Below are positions 25,790-35,749 of a stretch of DNA of 64,000 nucleotides, piece after piece (the first letter of the stretch is position 1; each line of letters starts with the position of its first letter). This stretch comes from Leptobrachium leishanense (Eukaryota; Chordata; Amphibia; Anura; Megophryidae): NCBI GenBank assembly GCA_009667805.1, contig CM019066.1, positions 332,264,077-332,328,076 of the forward strand, read 5' to 3'. The translations under genes were made by a program, and so were the position numbers. Below the pieces are notes generated by a model, which did no database searches, was not told the origin of the DNA, and saw only the letters and a list, made by a program, of their open reading frames with translations.

Positions 25790-25969
25790 CAGGGTTATTC
25801 AGAGAGCGTGAAAAGCAGGAGAATGACTGGAGAATGAAAAATTCTAGGTCAAAATAGCCGATTTGGAAAGTGAGATGAAAGGGAGAATTTTTCTGGTTTG
25901 GCTATTTTGACCTAGAATTTTTCATTCTCCAGTCATTCTCCTGCTTTTCACGCTCTCTGAATAACCCTT
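25790..25969. mobile_element. Fold-back MITE in duplication unit 2
   Basis: Same element as 25265-25444, copied with the surrounding 524-bp duplication rather than by transposition. Confidence 0.85.
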
Positions 25970-26149
25970 ATAGTCAAATACTAAAAAAAAAGGTGAAAGT
26001 GGCCACGCAGTCATTCTCTGAAACACATATAAAAATAACATGAATGCACAATGCTAGTCGTCCAGGCATCAAAACAGTAGCGTCTAAGAAAGCAACAGAC
26101 GTCTGAGCATAACTTTGAACCACCGCAATGGAGGATTATCGAAAAATAT

Positions 26150-27835
26150 GAAGGAAAGCAGGAGGAAAAAAACCTTAAAAAGGGAGAGGGAGGGGGCGTG
26201 GCCGGCTGCTGAAGGGAGCAGACGTGTTTATGTAGAGCTCCGCACGTCTGCTGCTCTTGGGGCCAATTTACAGCTTAATCCGCAGAGTAACTTTGATTTT
26301 GGGACCCAGGCTAGCTGGTCATCGGATCTGAGATGTCCGGAAGCTGTTCTCCCCCTCCTCCGGACCAGAGACATTCCCTGCAGCCGAAGAAACAAAGCTG
26401 ACACGAGGGGCTGGAGGCCATTTTGCGGCCTACGTCCTGGCTCCTGAGGCCTTTCTGCCCGACTGCCCTACCACCTTGGACCGGTCTGACCCTATGCTGG
26501 TGGCTGGGGAGACGATGGGCCCGTGTCTCCCCACAGCCCGAGACAGCGATCAGAGGAGAGAAACGAGCGGACCGGGTGATGCGTGGCGGGATGGGTGCAC
26601 GCACCACGTGGGAGGCATGGATGCCTTCTTGGAAGGCCTGGAGGCCAGCTTGCAGCTCCTGGATGGGGAGGATCTGAATGGTCCTCTGACCGAGGAGTGT
26701 GGCGACGGATGACCCATGTTTTACGAGGTTGCCGGAGAGTGGTGGACCCAAGTTTAGCGGAGGACGGGGCCGCACTGGCTGGATGCCCTACGGAGGCACG
26801 TACTGTATCATGGACGCTGCGGGGAACCGCGATGAGAGAGCTGGGAGAGGTGACTCGCTTGTGCCGATGGAAGACTGTGCGGGCTTGTCGGAGTCCGGAG
26901 GCCCGAGGAAGGTGAGAGACGACTCGGAGCCCCAGACGCTGCTGGTCCCTGAGACGGCGGCTGAGCTGGTGCCGCGAGGAGTGCGCAATTCACATGATAC
27001 GCCCGGATTGCTGGCCCGTGCGACGTCGGGTGGATCGCTGTCACGACCTGGAGGCCGAGATTATGGTTTGGAGGGAGTTGAGTGCCCCTCCTTGCCGATT
27101 GTGCGGGTGCAGCTGCTCCGACCTTCTGCATGGAGCGACACCACGTTGCGGAGGGTGATTTTCTGCAACGGAGCTGATGCCGGGGATCTATGGGTGCCCA
27201 GAGGCCTACCGGAGCCATGGAGCAGGTACCGCAATGTCGAGATGGTTGGGGCCACGATACCAGGCCTCCCGTCTGGTGAACTGCCTGCGGAGCAAACTCC
27301 CCTTTTTCGAGACACGGGTTGATGGGACCCCAGAGACACTTTTTCTTCTTGTTCCCCTTTGAAGTTACAGCAGGTTTGCGTTTTTCCCCCTTTACCTGAT
27401 TGATGGCAGATTGATGTACTCTTAATGTTGTTCTCTTCCCCCCCCTTAATTCAGAGACGCTTTGGACACTACTTTATTTCATTTTTTCTGCTGACATTCC
27501 CCGGCTGGGGATAAATTTGAGACTTTTGGGGGGGGGGGTTCTCTTTTCTTTTCTTCCGAAGTATTTTTGCTGACTTTTGATATAATTTTATTTTTATTTT
27601 CCAATGAGACTCCCCATTGGGGATGATTTCATGTTATTTTCTGTGCGCTATGATGGGACTTTTTGATCTGAGACATTTTAGTTTTTATTGCCGTCATTTA
27701 GATGATCACCGCTGTGATAGGGCCACACTAACGTTGTGTCAGGCTTATGCAATGTATCATCATGTTTTGTAACTGAGCCCACCTCATTTATTATTAAATT
27801 AACTGTTAATATCTTTAAAACTATATTATAGTGGA
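26150..27835 (+). mobile_element. Unclassified retroposon-like element, longer copy
   Basis: It starts near gggagagggagggggcgtgg and shares a long series of blocks with 30669-32260: ctccggaccagagacat, ggccat.ttgcggcct, the frame for GMD..L.GL.A.L.LL, ttcgagacacgggttgatggga and ttccccggctgggga. Its 5-prime end extends about 190 bp beyond the other copy. No poly-A tail or target duplication is visible, so the 3-prime boundary is approximate. Confidence 0.6.
26428..27322 (+). pseudogene. Frameshifted relative of the ORF at 30809-31504, unknown function
   Basis: The start position of the other copy (ccATGGCTCCT) reads cctggctcct here, so the ATG is lost. Similar peptide blocks appear in changing frames: GMDAFLEGLEASLQLLDGED (26615-26673), GVWRRMTHVLRGCRRV (near 26696), TLRGTAMRELGEVTRLCRW (near 26815), and the C-terminal TPLFRDTG (ends 27322), giving at least two frameshifts. 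The blocks match GMDLVLSGLDACLRLLEEED, GVWCRMMSALRDC, MLREMVALAGQTAKTIRW and PPFRDTG of the other copy. I do not recognise a family. Similarity in protein despite DNA divergence hints at past coding function. Confidence 0.5.
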
Positions 27836-27969
27836 GTGCTCTGCATATGTTGTGTGTTTATATACTTTTATTTATTTATTCATTTTAAGGAGGAAGCTAA
27901 TGAAGTTCATCCCTTACTGCTTTGTACGTACTTGACTTGCACAGTTTTAGGAACTGTCGCAAGCAAAAA

Positions 27970-28373
27970 TCGATACCGACTTGATATATCAACAATCGAA
28001 TTGATCTTAAATTAAAATACATACAATACAAGTAATAGTCAGCAAACAACTTTATGAAACAAATTAATTTTGTTTCACTGTTTAATTTGACTCAAATATT
28101 AATCTGTGACACAGCTTAAAATTTAACCCTAGATTGTCTTTTAACAGCAAAATTTGATTAATTGGGGTTTAATTTAGTGAGCCAAAATTCGAATTGATAT
28201 CAACTATCGAATGGATATATGAAATTCAAATCGATTCGAAATTTTAAATCGATTCGAAATTTTGAATCGAACCAAAACGCAACGAAATACGAAACAAAAT
28301 TAGTTACAAAAAAATCCGAAAACAAAATTATTTAAAAACGAAACGAAACAAATTTTTCAGCCATGCACATCCC
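27970..28373. repeat. AT-rich element with cgattcgaa repeats
   Basis: Many aatcgattcgaaatttt and gaaacgaaac motifs, ending ttttcagccatgcacatccc. The terminal gccatgcacatccc is typical of hAT-like short elements. The left boundary is not defined. Confidence 0.45.
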
Positions 28374-28630
28374 TAATAAATACCATATAATTGGGCAGAG
28401 GCATTCGGCAGCCTCTGCCCAATTATTCAAGGACAAAAAAGGAACCCTTTAAAAGTGTCAAACAGCCAGGGAAATGCAGGGGAGACGAATGAGAATAGTA
28501 GATGCTGTGGGAGACTTGAATCAAGTTAAAGAATTTCATTAAAATAAACTTGACTTGATTTAAGTTCAATGATAGAGCTTTAAATATTAGAAAGAGAGAG
28601 GATTTGTGCACAAAACAAGAGTAAACTTAA

Positions 28631-29241
28631 AGGGATACTCTAGGCAACATGACCACCTAAGCTTTTTTAGGTGGTCAAGATGCCCTGAGTATGCCCTCGC
28701 CTTTCCCCCCTCCCTCCACTCAGTCGATCGGCTGAAACAGCTGAGAGACGCGGAGGACTTTACTCCGCCCTCCCAGCTGTCAGTCAGCAGAGCGGGATTC
28801 ATATTTCCCGCTTCTGCCGACTATTGCCTAGTAGGAGACGTCATCGCGCTTTCAGCGCGATGACGTCTCCTACTCGCCGCAGTAGCTGGCGGGAGCGAGC
28901 CGCCAGCATAGTCTGCGGCTGGGATTAGTGTTGCGCGCATCCTCTTGCGCGTAACACTAATCCAAGAAGAAGAGGAAGCCTGCTGATTGGCTGGATTACG
29001 TGAGAGGCACGCATGCGCGCTTCTCACGTAAACTATTAGCCAAGTTTAAGCACTAAGAGGACGGGAGCAGAAGAGGAGGGAGGGGAGTATGAAAAAAAAA
29101 AGACGCCTTTGGAAACAAGTGGATTTTAGGGTAAGTATTACAGTAAAAAAAAAAAAAAAAAACCCTACCTAGTTATTGAGTGACTAGGTATATTTTAATG
29201 TAAAAAAACGGGGGGGGGGGATTTTTGCATAGAGTGTTCCT
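28631..29241. mobile_element. piggyBac-like non-autonomous element, 0.61 kb
   Basis: TTAA flanks lie at 28627-28630 and 29242-29245. The terminal repeats agggatactctaggc and gcatagagtgttcct are inverse. The TTAA target and aggga(t/a)cact-type ends are characteristic of piggyBac-derived MITEs in frogs. The GC-rich interior has a perfect hairpin at 28830-28874 and long homopolymer runs (A 29142-29160, G 29211-29220). Confidence 0.75.
28830..28874. repeat. Perfect 21-bp hairpin
   Basis: agtaggagacgtcatcgcgc plus t on the left pairs exactly with 28854-28874 around a 3-nt loop (ttc). It sits in the middle of the piggyBac-like element. Confidence 0.9.
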
Positions 29242-29314
29242 TTAATAAGCAGACCGGTGCTCACAGATTCCAGCGTGGCCCAGGACAGCAAAATCCGGTA
29301 ACAGAAGGCTGATA

Positions 29315-29358
29315 AAGGCTGACGTTTCAGCCACAACATTGACATGTGGCTAATCTCC
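29315..29358 (-). ncRNA. Hammerhead-like remnant
   Basis: On the minus strand agccac (29351-29346) and gtggct (29334-29329) form stem II, followed by GAAA (29328-29325) and cGTC. The box expected to read CUGANGA is ggagatt, so the core is broken. An adjacent caataaaatt matches the sequence beside other hammerheads here, suggesting an old Penelope-type arm. Confidence 0.35.
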
Positions 29359-29857
29359 AATAAAATTCCCAATTCATGACCCGCCTCTCTATTGTTAATA
29401 GTGCTTTAAATATTGACATTTCCATTGGTAGCGATTGCTTGTTTTTTTTTTTTTTTAATCCCTATAGAAATGTTGTCACCACAAACTTGTCAATCAAAAC
29501 GCACGGGCTCCTTGCAAAATTTTCTCAGTTTCCCAAGACACGCATAACTTCTAGATGCTAATGAAAAGCACGTGAAAGTTCTTCCCTGCAGTATGCAGAA
29601 TTCATGTCGCTGCAAATATTTCCTCATACTGCTGGGAAGCCCTTTGTGAGGTGTTAATAGCAAATGTTTCCCAACGCCAGTTGGACATGAATAGGTTAAA
29701 TACAAAATAAACAAAATTGTAACCAAGGGACTAGAATAAAAATGTGAAATAATAAGTGTTTCCGAAATAAAAAACGAACAAAAATTATTACAAACAGCTG
29801 GCTGCGCCATTGGTAAAAATGCAGTGATTGCTCAATTAATTGCTTAATTAGGATTAA

Positions 29858-30183
29858 GGCTGGTGTCAGACAAGCGCACTATATGCGCCCATACTGACGT
29901 GCCTCCCGGCGTCACATCGCTGCGACGGGGCCGGCCACACACTGTTGAGCGTGCACGAATTTCGTGAGCGCCAGTGGCCGTGCTGCAAGTCTCCCCGTCG
30001 AAGTGCTACAACACGCGTTTGACAGGGCTGCAAAGCACGATGCTCCATAGGAGAATCGAGCCTTGCAGCGCTGAGCGCACTAACTGCACTCAGCGAGGTG
30101 GCCAAACGGGCGTCAGAGCGGAAGGAACGTCCAGTCTCACGGACGTTCCTTCCGATCTTAAAAGCGCTCATCTGTCCCCGGCC
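29858..30183. mobile_element. MITE, aaggctggtgtcagac family, copy 1
   Basis: The ends ggctggtgtcagacaagcgc and gcgctcatctgtccccggcc are inverse and sit between TTAA tetramers (29854-29857, 30184-30187). The interior has an inverted repeat ggaaggaacgtcc...ggacgttccttcc. Related copies are at 45112, 52171 and 57994. Confidence 0.65.
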
Positions 30184-30668
30184 TTAATCTATATCAATGT
30201 GTCCCAGGTTCTATTTAATATCTGGCTAAATCCCAATATATTTGGTTAAAGAATTTACTACTAATTATTTACTTACTACTACTTACCAATAGTAGGACAA
30301 AAGGGGATATTCACGAAGCACCGAAATTTCAGCAAAATTTCGGTGCTTTGTACTTCGGCGTCACTGTAGTGCACCGAAGATGTAATTGCCAAAGACCGCA
30401 GAACACTGTTGAAGTGACCGCCGAACTGCAGGGAAAAAACCAGAACTCTGCTATTCTACTAATAGGTGTTTAAGCCAATGAAAATGCTTCAAAATGTGTC
30501 TAAATAATAAAGAAGGTCCTTTAAAAAAATAATAAAAAGGTCTGTTACAGAATAAAGAAACAACTTTTACCTTTAAAAAAAAATTAGGAATCAAATATTC
30601 TGTCTAAAATGTTTTCAAAAATACAAAAAGGTGTTCAAAAAAAAAAAATTAATAAAATGACTTTGCTG

Positions 30669-32260
30669 GAAGGGGTGCTGAAGTAGCTGGCCACCGGAAC
30701 TGTGCTGTCCGGGGTCCGCTTTGTCCCCCCTCCGGACCAGAGACATGCCTTGCGGGCGATAATCTGTGGCAGAACAACGGCACCGACGGCCATCTTGCGG
30801 CCTTCCCCATGGCTCCTATGTTCCCCCCACCTAACTACTCTGCCGCCTCTACCCGGAGTGAGCTTCTAGGGGCTGCGGGGACGGAGGGCCCGCGCCTCCG
30901 CACTGCCCTGGATGGCTCTCTGGCGGGGGCAACAAGCGAATTTACTGATGATTTACGGGGTGGATCCCTCCCTGGAGGTATGGATCTTGTTCTTTCAGGC
31001 CTAGATGCCTGTTTGCGGTTGTTGGAGGAGGAGGATGCGGATGGCCCGCTTACCAGAGGCGTCTGGTGCCGAATGATGTCCGCGCTGCGGGACTGCCGAG
31101 AGGGGAGGACCGCTCGGGTGGAGGTGGTAGAGGATACCCCGGCCAGAAGCTGCGCTGGGGCCTGTTCGCCTGCTGCCGAGCGGAGCTGTGTTGTAAGCTG
31201 CGTCCCGGCCAGGACACCAGCTTTGGAGTCTCAGCCCACGAGGACGAGTGTCCGTCCAAACACGGGAGATGAGATGGCGACCTGCATGCTCCGGGAGATG
31301 GTGGCTCTGGCAGGTCAGACCGCGAAGACTATCCGCTGGAGGCCCGCGAAGGTTACTGGCAATGAGGCTGTTTTGGAGGCCTGGGGCTTACTGGTGATGC
31401 CAGCCTTGCTCCCTGAAGTCGGACCGTCTTGGGCTGTATGTTATGACCCATCTTGCAGCGCCCTGCCTGCCTTGCGTTTACCCCCCTTCCGGGATACGGG
31501 CTGATGGGACTCCCTGGCTGGGGATATTTCGGCTGAGTTTTTCTTTTTCATATTTGCTGGATGACTTTGATGCTGTCGTTTCCCCCTTCCCGATGTCCAC
31601 CCCCCCCGTGGCTGTTCCGTTTTATTGAGGACTCCTGTAACTCTGCTGACTTTCTTTGGACTTTGATGGCCCCTAGCTGTCCCCCCCTTTTATGACCCCA
31701 TTTCACACCCTTTTCTCCCCCCTTCCCTTGGGTTGTTTTTTTTTATTTTTTATTATTATTTTATTATCTTTTTCAGCACACCACCTCGTGCTGCAGACCC
31801 CCTTTCTCCTCACCTTTTTTTTTTTTTTTTTTTTTTATGGCATTGGGGCAACTTGGGGAGTGCCACTGTGGCGGCCACCATGGCTCTGTCTGCCGCATTT
31901 GGCCCTCACGTACCCCGGCCTTTGTGACCTGCACATGTCCATGGCCTCCTACGGTACCTCAGAACTTCGGGAGCGTGCCAGGACAGTCACACATTTGGCT
32001 TTTGCCACCTTTTCCATTTCCCCCCCTTTTTTTTTTTTTTTTTTTTTTGGGTCCTGGAGCACTTCTTAGTGTGTGTGTCCACCTCCCCACCCCCTAACTT
32101 ACTCTTCAGTGATGTTTACTGTTTGACCCTGCAAGAACATTTATTGTTATTTCTATGATTCACTGCTGACTCTCTTCAAGATACTGTTTTTCGTTATTTT
32201 CTTTATGCTGTGCTTATTTGTATGATGACATATTTCAAAATAAAAAAAAAAAAAAAAAAA
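30669..32260 (+). mobile_element. Unclassified retroposon with 15-bp target duplication and poly-A tail
   Basis: aaaatgactttgctg occurs at 30654-30668 and 32261-32275, and the element ends in A-rich sequence from 32242 after caaaataaaa. This is the signature of L1-type target-primed insertion. It carries one ORF (30809-31504) and a C/T-rich 3-prime region with T runs near 31820 and 32030. It is 5-prime truncated relative to 26150-27835. Confidence 0.85.
30809..31504 (+). CDS. ORF of unknown function in the retroposon (231 codons)
   Basis: It begins at an ATG in good context (ccccATGG) and stops at TGA after PPFRDTG. No known domain is apparent: no RT, endonuclease, zinc knuckle or RRM motif was seen. 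Composition is rich in Ala, Gly, Arg, Pro and Leu. A conserved segment, GMDLVLSGLDACLRLLEEED then GVWCRMMSALRDC (about residues 57-95), could be amphipathic helix. A second conserved segment is MLREMVALAGQTAKTIRW (about 155-172). Both recur in the copy at 26428-27322. It may be an accessory or ORF1-like product of a LINE, or a retroposed gene fragment. Expression is unproven. Confidence 0.45.
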   Translation: MAPMFPPPNYSAASTRSELLGAAGTEGPRLRTALDGSLAGATSEFTDDLRGGSLPGGMDLVLSGLDACLRLLEEEDADGPLTRGVWCRMMSALRDCREGRTARVEVVEDTPARSCAGACSPAAERSCVVSCVPARTPALESQPTRTSVRPNTGDEMATCMLREMVALAGQTAKTIRWRPAKVTGNEAVLEAWGLLVMPALLPEVGPSWAVCYDPSCSALPALRLPPFRDTG

Positions 32261-32439
32261 AAAATGACTTTGCTGAAAATAATAAACTGTTTAATAAAAA
32301 ATAAAAATGATAACATTGTTTTACATTTAATCCTTTGGGATTCTCCTATTTAAACCTGTCGAACTGAATCACCAAAAATAAGGGCATTTCACTGACACTT
32401 TGGTGCAGATCGGCGTTCTCTGAATAGATTAGCCATTAC

Positions 32440-33059
32440 CAGGGCCGGTGCTTCCACTAGGTAACCTAGGCAACCGCCTAGGGCGCACTGCTGCCTAGGG
32501 GCGCAGCCGACCCAACACTGGTTCCATTATTGAACCCCTCCTTCATTGTGCGGCTCGTATAGCCACAGTTGCAGGTCGCAAAGCCGACTTTGTCGGCTCA
32601 CGTTGCAGAAGGTGGGCGTCTTATGGTGATGCGCAGGCGTCACCAGATGACGTGCGGGCGCCACCAGAAGCAGATTATAAAAAAAAGAGGCAGACGAAAG
32701 GCACAAAACAAAGAGGGAAAGGCACAAAATAAAGGAACGAAAAAAAGAAATTCACGATAGAAAGAAAAGGCACGAAAGAGAGAAAAAAAAAATTGAGTCA
32801 CAGAAGAAAGAGGCAGAAAGAGGGTCCCGGGCCCGACCAGCAGAGGTGTAAGATGGGTAACAGTGTGATGCCCCTGTGCACGGTGTGTGTGCCCCCCCTG
32901 CAGTGTGTGTGCCCCCCCTGCAGTGTGTGTGTCACCATGCAAAGTGTGTGCCCCCCGCACACAAAGTGTGTGTGTCCCCCACATTTCAACTGATAACAAA
33001 AAAAAATTCAGAAGTAGCTGGTCTTGCCTAGGGTGCAAAATAGTCTAGCACCGGCCCTG
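32440..33059. mobile_element. hAT-like non-autonomous element with 8-bp target duplication
   Basis: gccattac is duplicated at 32432-32439 and 33060-33067. The ends cagggccggtgct and agcaccggccctg are perfect inverse repeats, followed by acctaggcaaccgcctaggg and its partner tgcctagggtgcaaaa. The interior is A/G-rich, then (tgtgtgcccccc)-type simple repeats. No transposase. Confidence 0.85.
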
Positions 33060-33521
33060 GCCATTACTTCTCTATTGGACAATTTCAGTGCCGCCGAAGA
33101 TCACTGAATTGCGACGTTCTGTGGCGAACTGCACCGTATTTCGCTGTTAATGCTCCAGTATTTGGCAAATTGACAGTTAATGAATAGACAAACTGCTACA
33201 AAATTGCACCGTATGGTGAAATTCAGTGACAAGTTCGGCGCTTATTGAAAAAACCCTAAAATATCAGTGTCTTTGCTCTTTCTAATCTAATTTTGGCTTT
33301 ACACGTTTAAATGTAAAACTGCAGCTTTAACTCTGTGACAAATCCCTTTCCACCTTTAACTCTGAAATAATTCTGCTGATGCTTCTAATGGCATCTGAAC
33401 ATTTTCTTTTAATATTTCTTATTCTTTATTTAAAAAACTTACCTATTGTTCCCTGTCACCTCTTCTGCTCCAGGGCTCCCAGAATACAGACATTATGTGC
33501 AGACAGAAACAGACACGTATA

Positions 33522-34179
33522 GGGCCCTATTACATTCTTAACGCAAAAACGCACGCTAAACGCGTGTTTTTTTGCGCGAAGATTTAAACGTTAACACACG
33601 AAAATCACCGCTGGAATTACATTCCTCGTGCATTTTTTCATCCGTTGGGAAACTGCGCTCGTAAAACCGACGCGCAAAAATGCGTGTAAAGTACCGTTGC
33701 GCGCCTAAATCAGTGAGCGCAATGTAATTTTTAACGCGAGTCTGTCATTTTGTGCGGACTGCGCACAACAGACGTACGTTCTGACGGAAGACAAGGTAGT
33801 GGCCGTCATTTTTGACGGATCTAGTAAAAAAACACATGCACATCGCCGTTCTCCGTTGTGAATCCGCGGTTTGGTACGGTCAGGTTGTAACAATTTGCCG
33901 TTACCACCAGCTTTTCAAAGACGTTAAAATTATGCGCGTAAACTTTGTCCGTTAAATTTTGCGCTAAGATTGTAATACCATGCGCGCACCAACGCACAAA
34001 CGCATTTGCGCTCACAATGTTAAGTATAGGATGCGCGCACTAAATTGCGCTCGCAAAGGGTTCGCGCAGGGTCACTCGCGTTAGACGTTAACGCGCATAT
34101 TTAATACGAGGTTCAGCGCAAAGGGTTTTGCCCCTTGCGTTAATGCGTTTTTGCGCACGCGAAGAATGTAATAGGGCCC
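33522..34179. mobile_element. CpG-rich MITE, gggccctattacattctt family, copy 1
   Basis: Terminal repeats gggccctattacattctt and aagaatgtaatagggccc are perfect, and the flanks read ta on both sides. Many gcgcaaa/tttgcgc and aacgcg motifs give long inverse subterminal repeats. Related copies lie at 45465-46189 and 48729-49389. Confidence 0.85.
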
Positions 34180-34202
34180 ATAGATTGTAGTCCTTGTCAA
34201 AT

Positions 34203-34350
34203 ATTATTATTATTATTGTCGGCATCATTTATATAGCGCTTACAGTTTCCGCAGCGCTTTACAATAACCAAAGGGAGCGAAATACATATAAACAGACATA
34301 GGATGGAAACAAGAGGTGTAGAGGACCCTGCTCATAGGAGCTTACAGTCT
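34203..34350 (-). repeat. Interspersed repeat tail, agcgctttacaa type
   Basis: (att)n followed by tttatatagcgcttacag, ccgcagcgctttacaataac and gaccctgctcataggagctt. It is the complement of the copy at 55290-55490. Confidence 0.65.
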
Positions 34351-35741
34351 AGAGGGATTGGGGTTGAGGAAGACGAGGGGAATTTTACTGGATGGCAGGA
34401 TCATTAGTGCCAGTGGTTTGGGAATGGTGGGGCCATAAAAATATGAATATACAGGTGTTGCACGAGGGGAAAAACAGCCCAAAAATAACTTCTGACAAAG
34501 AGTTTGAGGGAAAGAGTGTCTCGCCCATAAAGACATATATTAGAAAAAAACTTTAACGCTTGATTTTCAATCCATAATATATTTAAGTGTGTGATGGACG
34601 GGATTTTCAGATCATTTATCATTTATATATTTTGTCCTGTAATCAGTACGTGCCCTAAATAATAACGGCTGTGAAATATTCTTAGTGTTTTGTGGAGAGA
34701 AGCACAGCCTCGGTCCCAGGTGACTCTGGCTGGAGCCATTATTAATCATGAGTTTCAGGTTTGGGACAAACTTGTGATTCCCATTGTCTCGAGGGTGGTA
34801 AAGGCCAGAAGAGCTACTGAGGTCATGTTCCCAATCTGTGTGGTAAGATATGAATGTGCCATAATCACCACTTATACGATGACTTTCACTGTATCATGAA
34901 CAGATGAACAGTTAGAGGTTTAAGGAAGAGCCAAGACATGTGGCACATACAATGATCGAGTAGGTGGGAAATGACCCTTTGTAAAGATGTTCTGACCTTC
35001 CCTATGATTATTCCCCATTGTCACCATTAAGCAGGGGCTGAAAATAGACGACGACAAAAAAAAATAAAAAAATCAAGGAGTGTAACCTATTTTAAAATGT
35101 TTAGGCATAGGCAACGTGAACTCAAAATGAGATATCAAAATTAACTACTCAAGAGCGTCCTTACAGCAGCAGAGAATGAGCGAAATAAAAGCACATATAA
35201 GTTTATCAGTAATAAACCCATAATACTCAAAAAAGGGGAAATAAATAGAAACCCAAACTTTGTGTGAATATACTTTGTATGTTGATACTGTCGCTTGCGA
35301 TCTGGTTAGCGGGTTAACAAGAAGCTGTGAGGCTCCAGAATATGTAATGCAGTAAACATTTCTGGATTCCTTTCTATTGCAAAGAGAAAAAATTATGCAC
35401 ATTCCTACTTACAACAACGTTATCTGTCACCCCCTGAACATCCGCCGCCTCTTGCAACTATTAAAGTAAATAATGGTGACTCCCACCGAACCATTAACAC
35501 ACTCTTACAATGGATAAATTGTGCCCGAGCGGTTACCCATTTACAGCTCGCATTTATTGGCTCTATTCTGTTTTAATGGCTTGAGTCTAGCGCTGCGACA
35601 TGGCGCCAAGCATGACCCTGCTTGAGCTCAGTAGGAGCTCGAGTATGTAGGGTTGCAGAAGAGCCGCAGAAGGACATTGGGAAGTTTTTGTTTCCAGTGT
35701 TCCGCTGCATATGTCAAGAAGAGATGGGGCATTGCGTTTCC
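34351..35741. other. No feature recognised
   Basis: No exon with convincing splice sites and no repeat boundary were found. It may be true unique intron sequence. Confidence 0.4.
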
Positions 35742-35749
35742 CTCTAAAC

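Larger units (their letters stand above)
25003..26050. repeat. Tandem duplication of a 524-bp unit
   Basis: Unit 1 (25003-25526) and unit 2 (25527 to about 26050) are nearly identical, differing at a handful of positions such as aaacgtct/aaacatct and a single-base indel. Each contains its own copy of the same fold-back MITE. The duplication is therefore younger than the MITE insertion. Confidence 0.92.
30307..33256. mobile_element. gttattcac-family element split by two nested insertions
   Basis: The left end tattcacgaagcaccgaaatttc is mirrored by gaatttcag..cggcgcttattg at about 33220-33256. Interior family motifs (aaggtctgttacagaataaa, cctatttaaacctgtcgaa, tctctgaatagatta) match the element at 15800-16733. 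A retroposon (30669-32260) and a hAT element (32440-33059) interrupt it, each with its own target duplication. The order of events is therefore readable. Confidence 0.65.

Noticed and set aside
31692..32097. Phe/Leu-rich frames near T runs
   Set aside because: They come from the C/T-rich 3-prime region of the retroposon.
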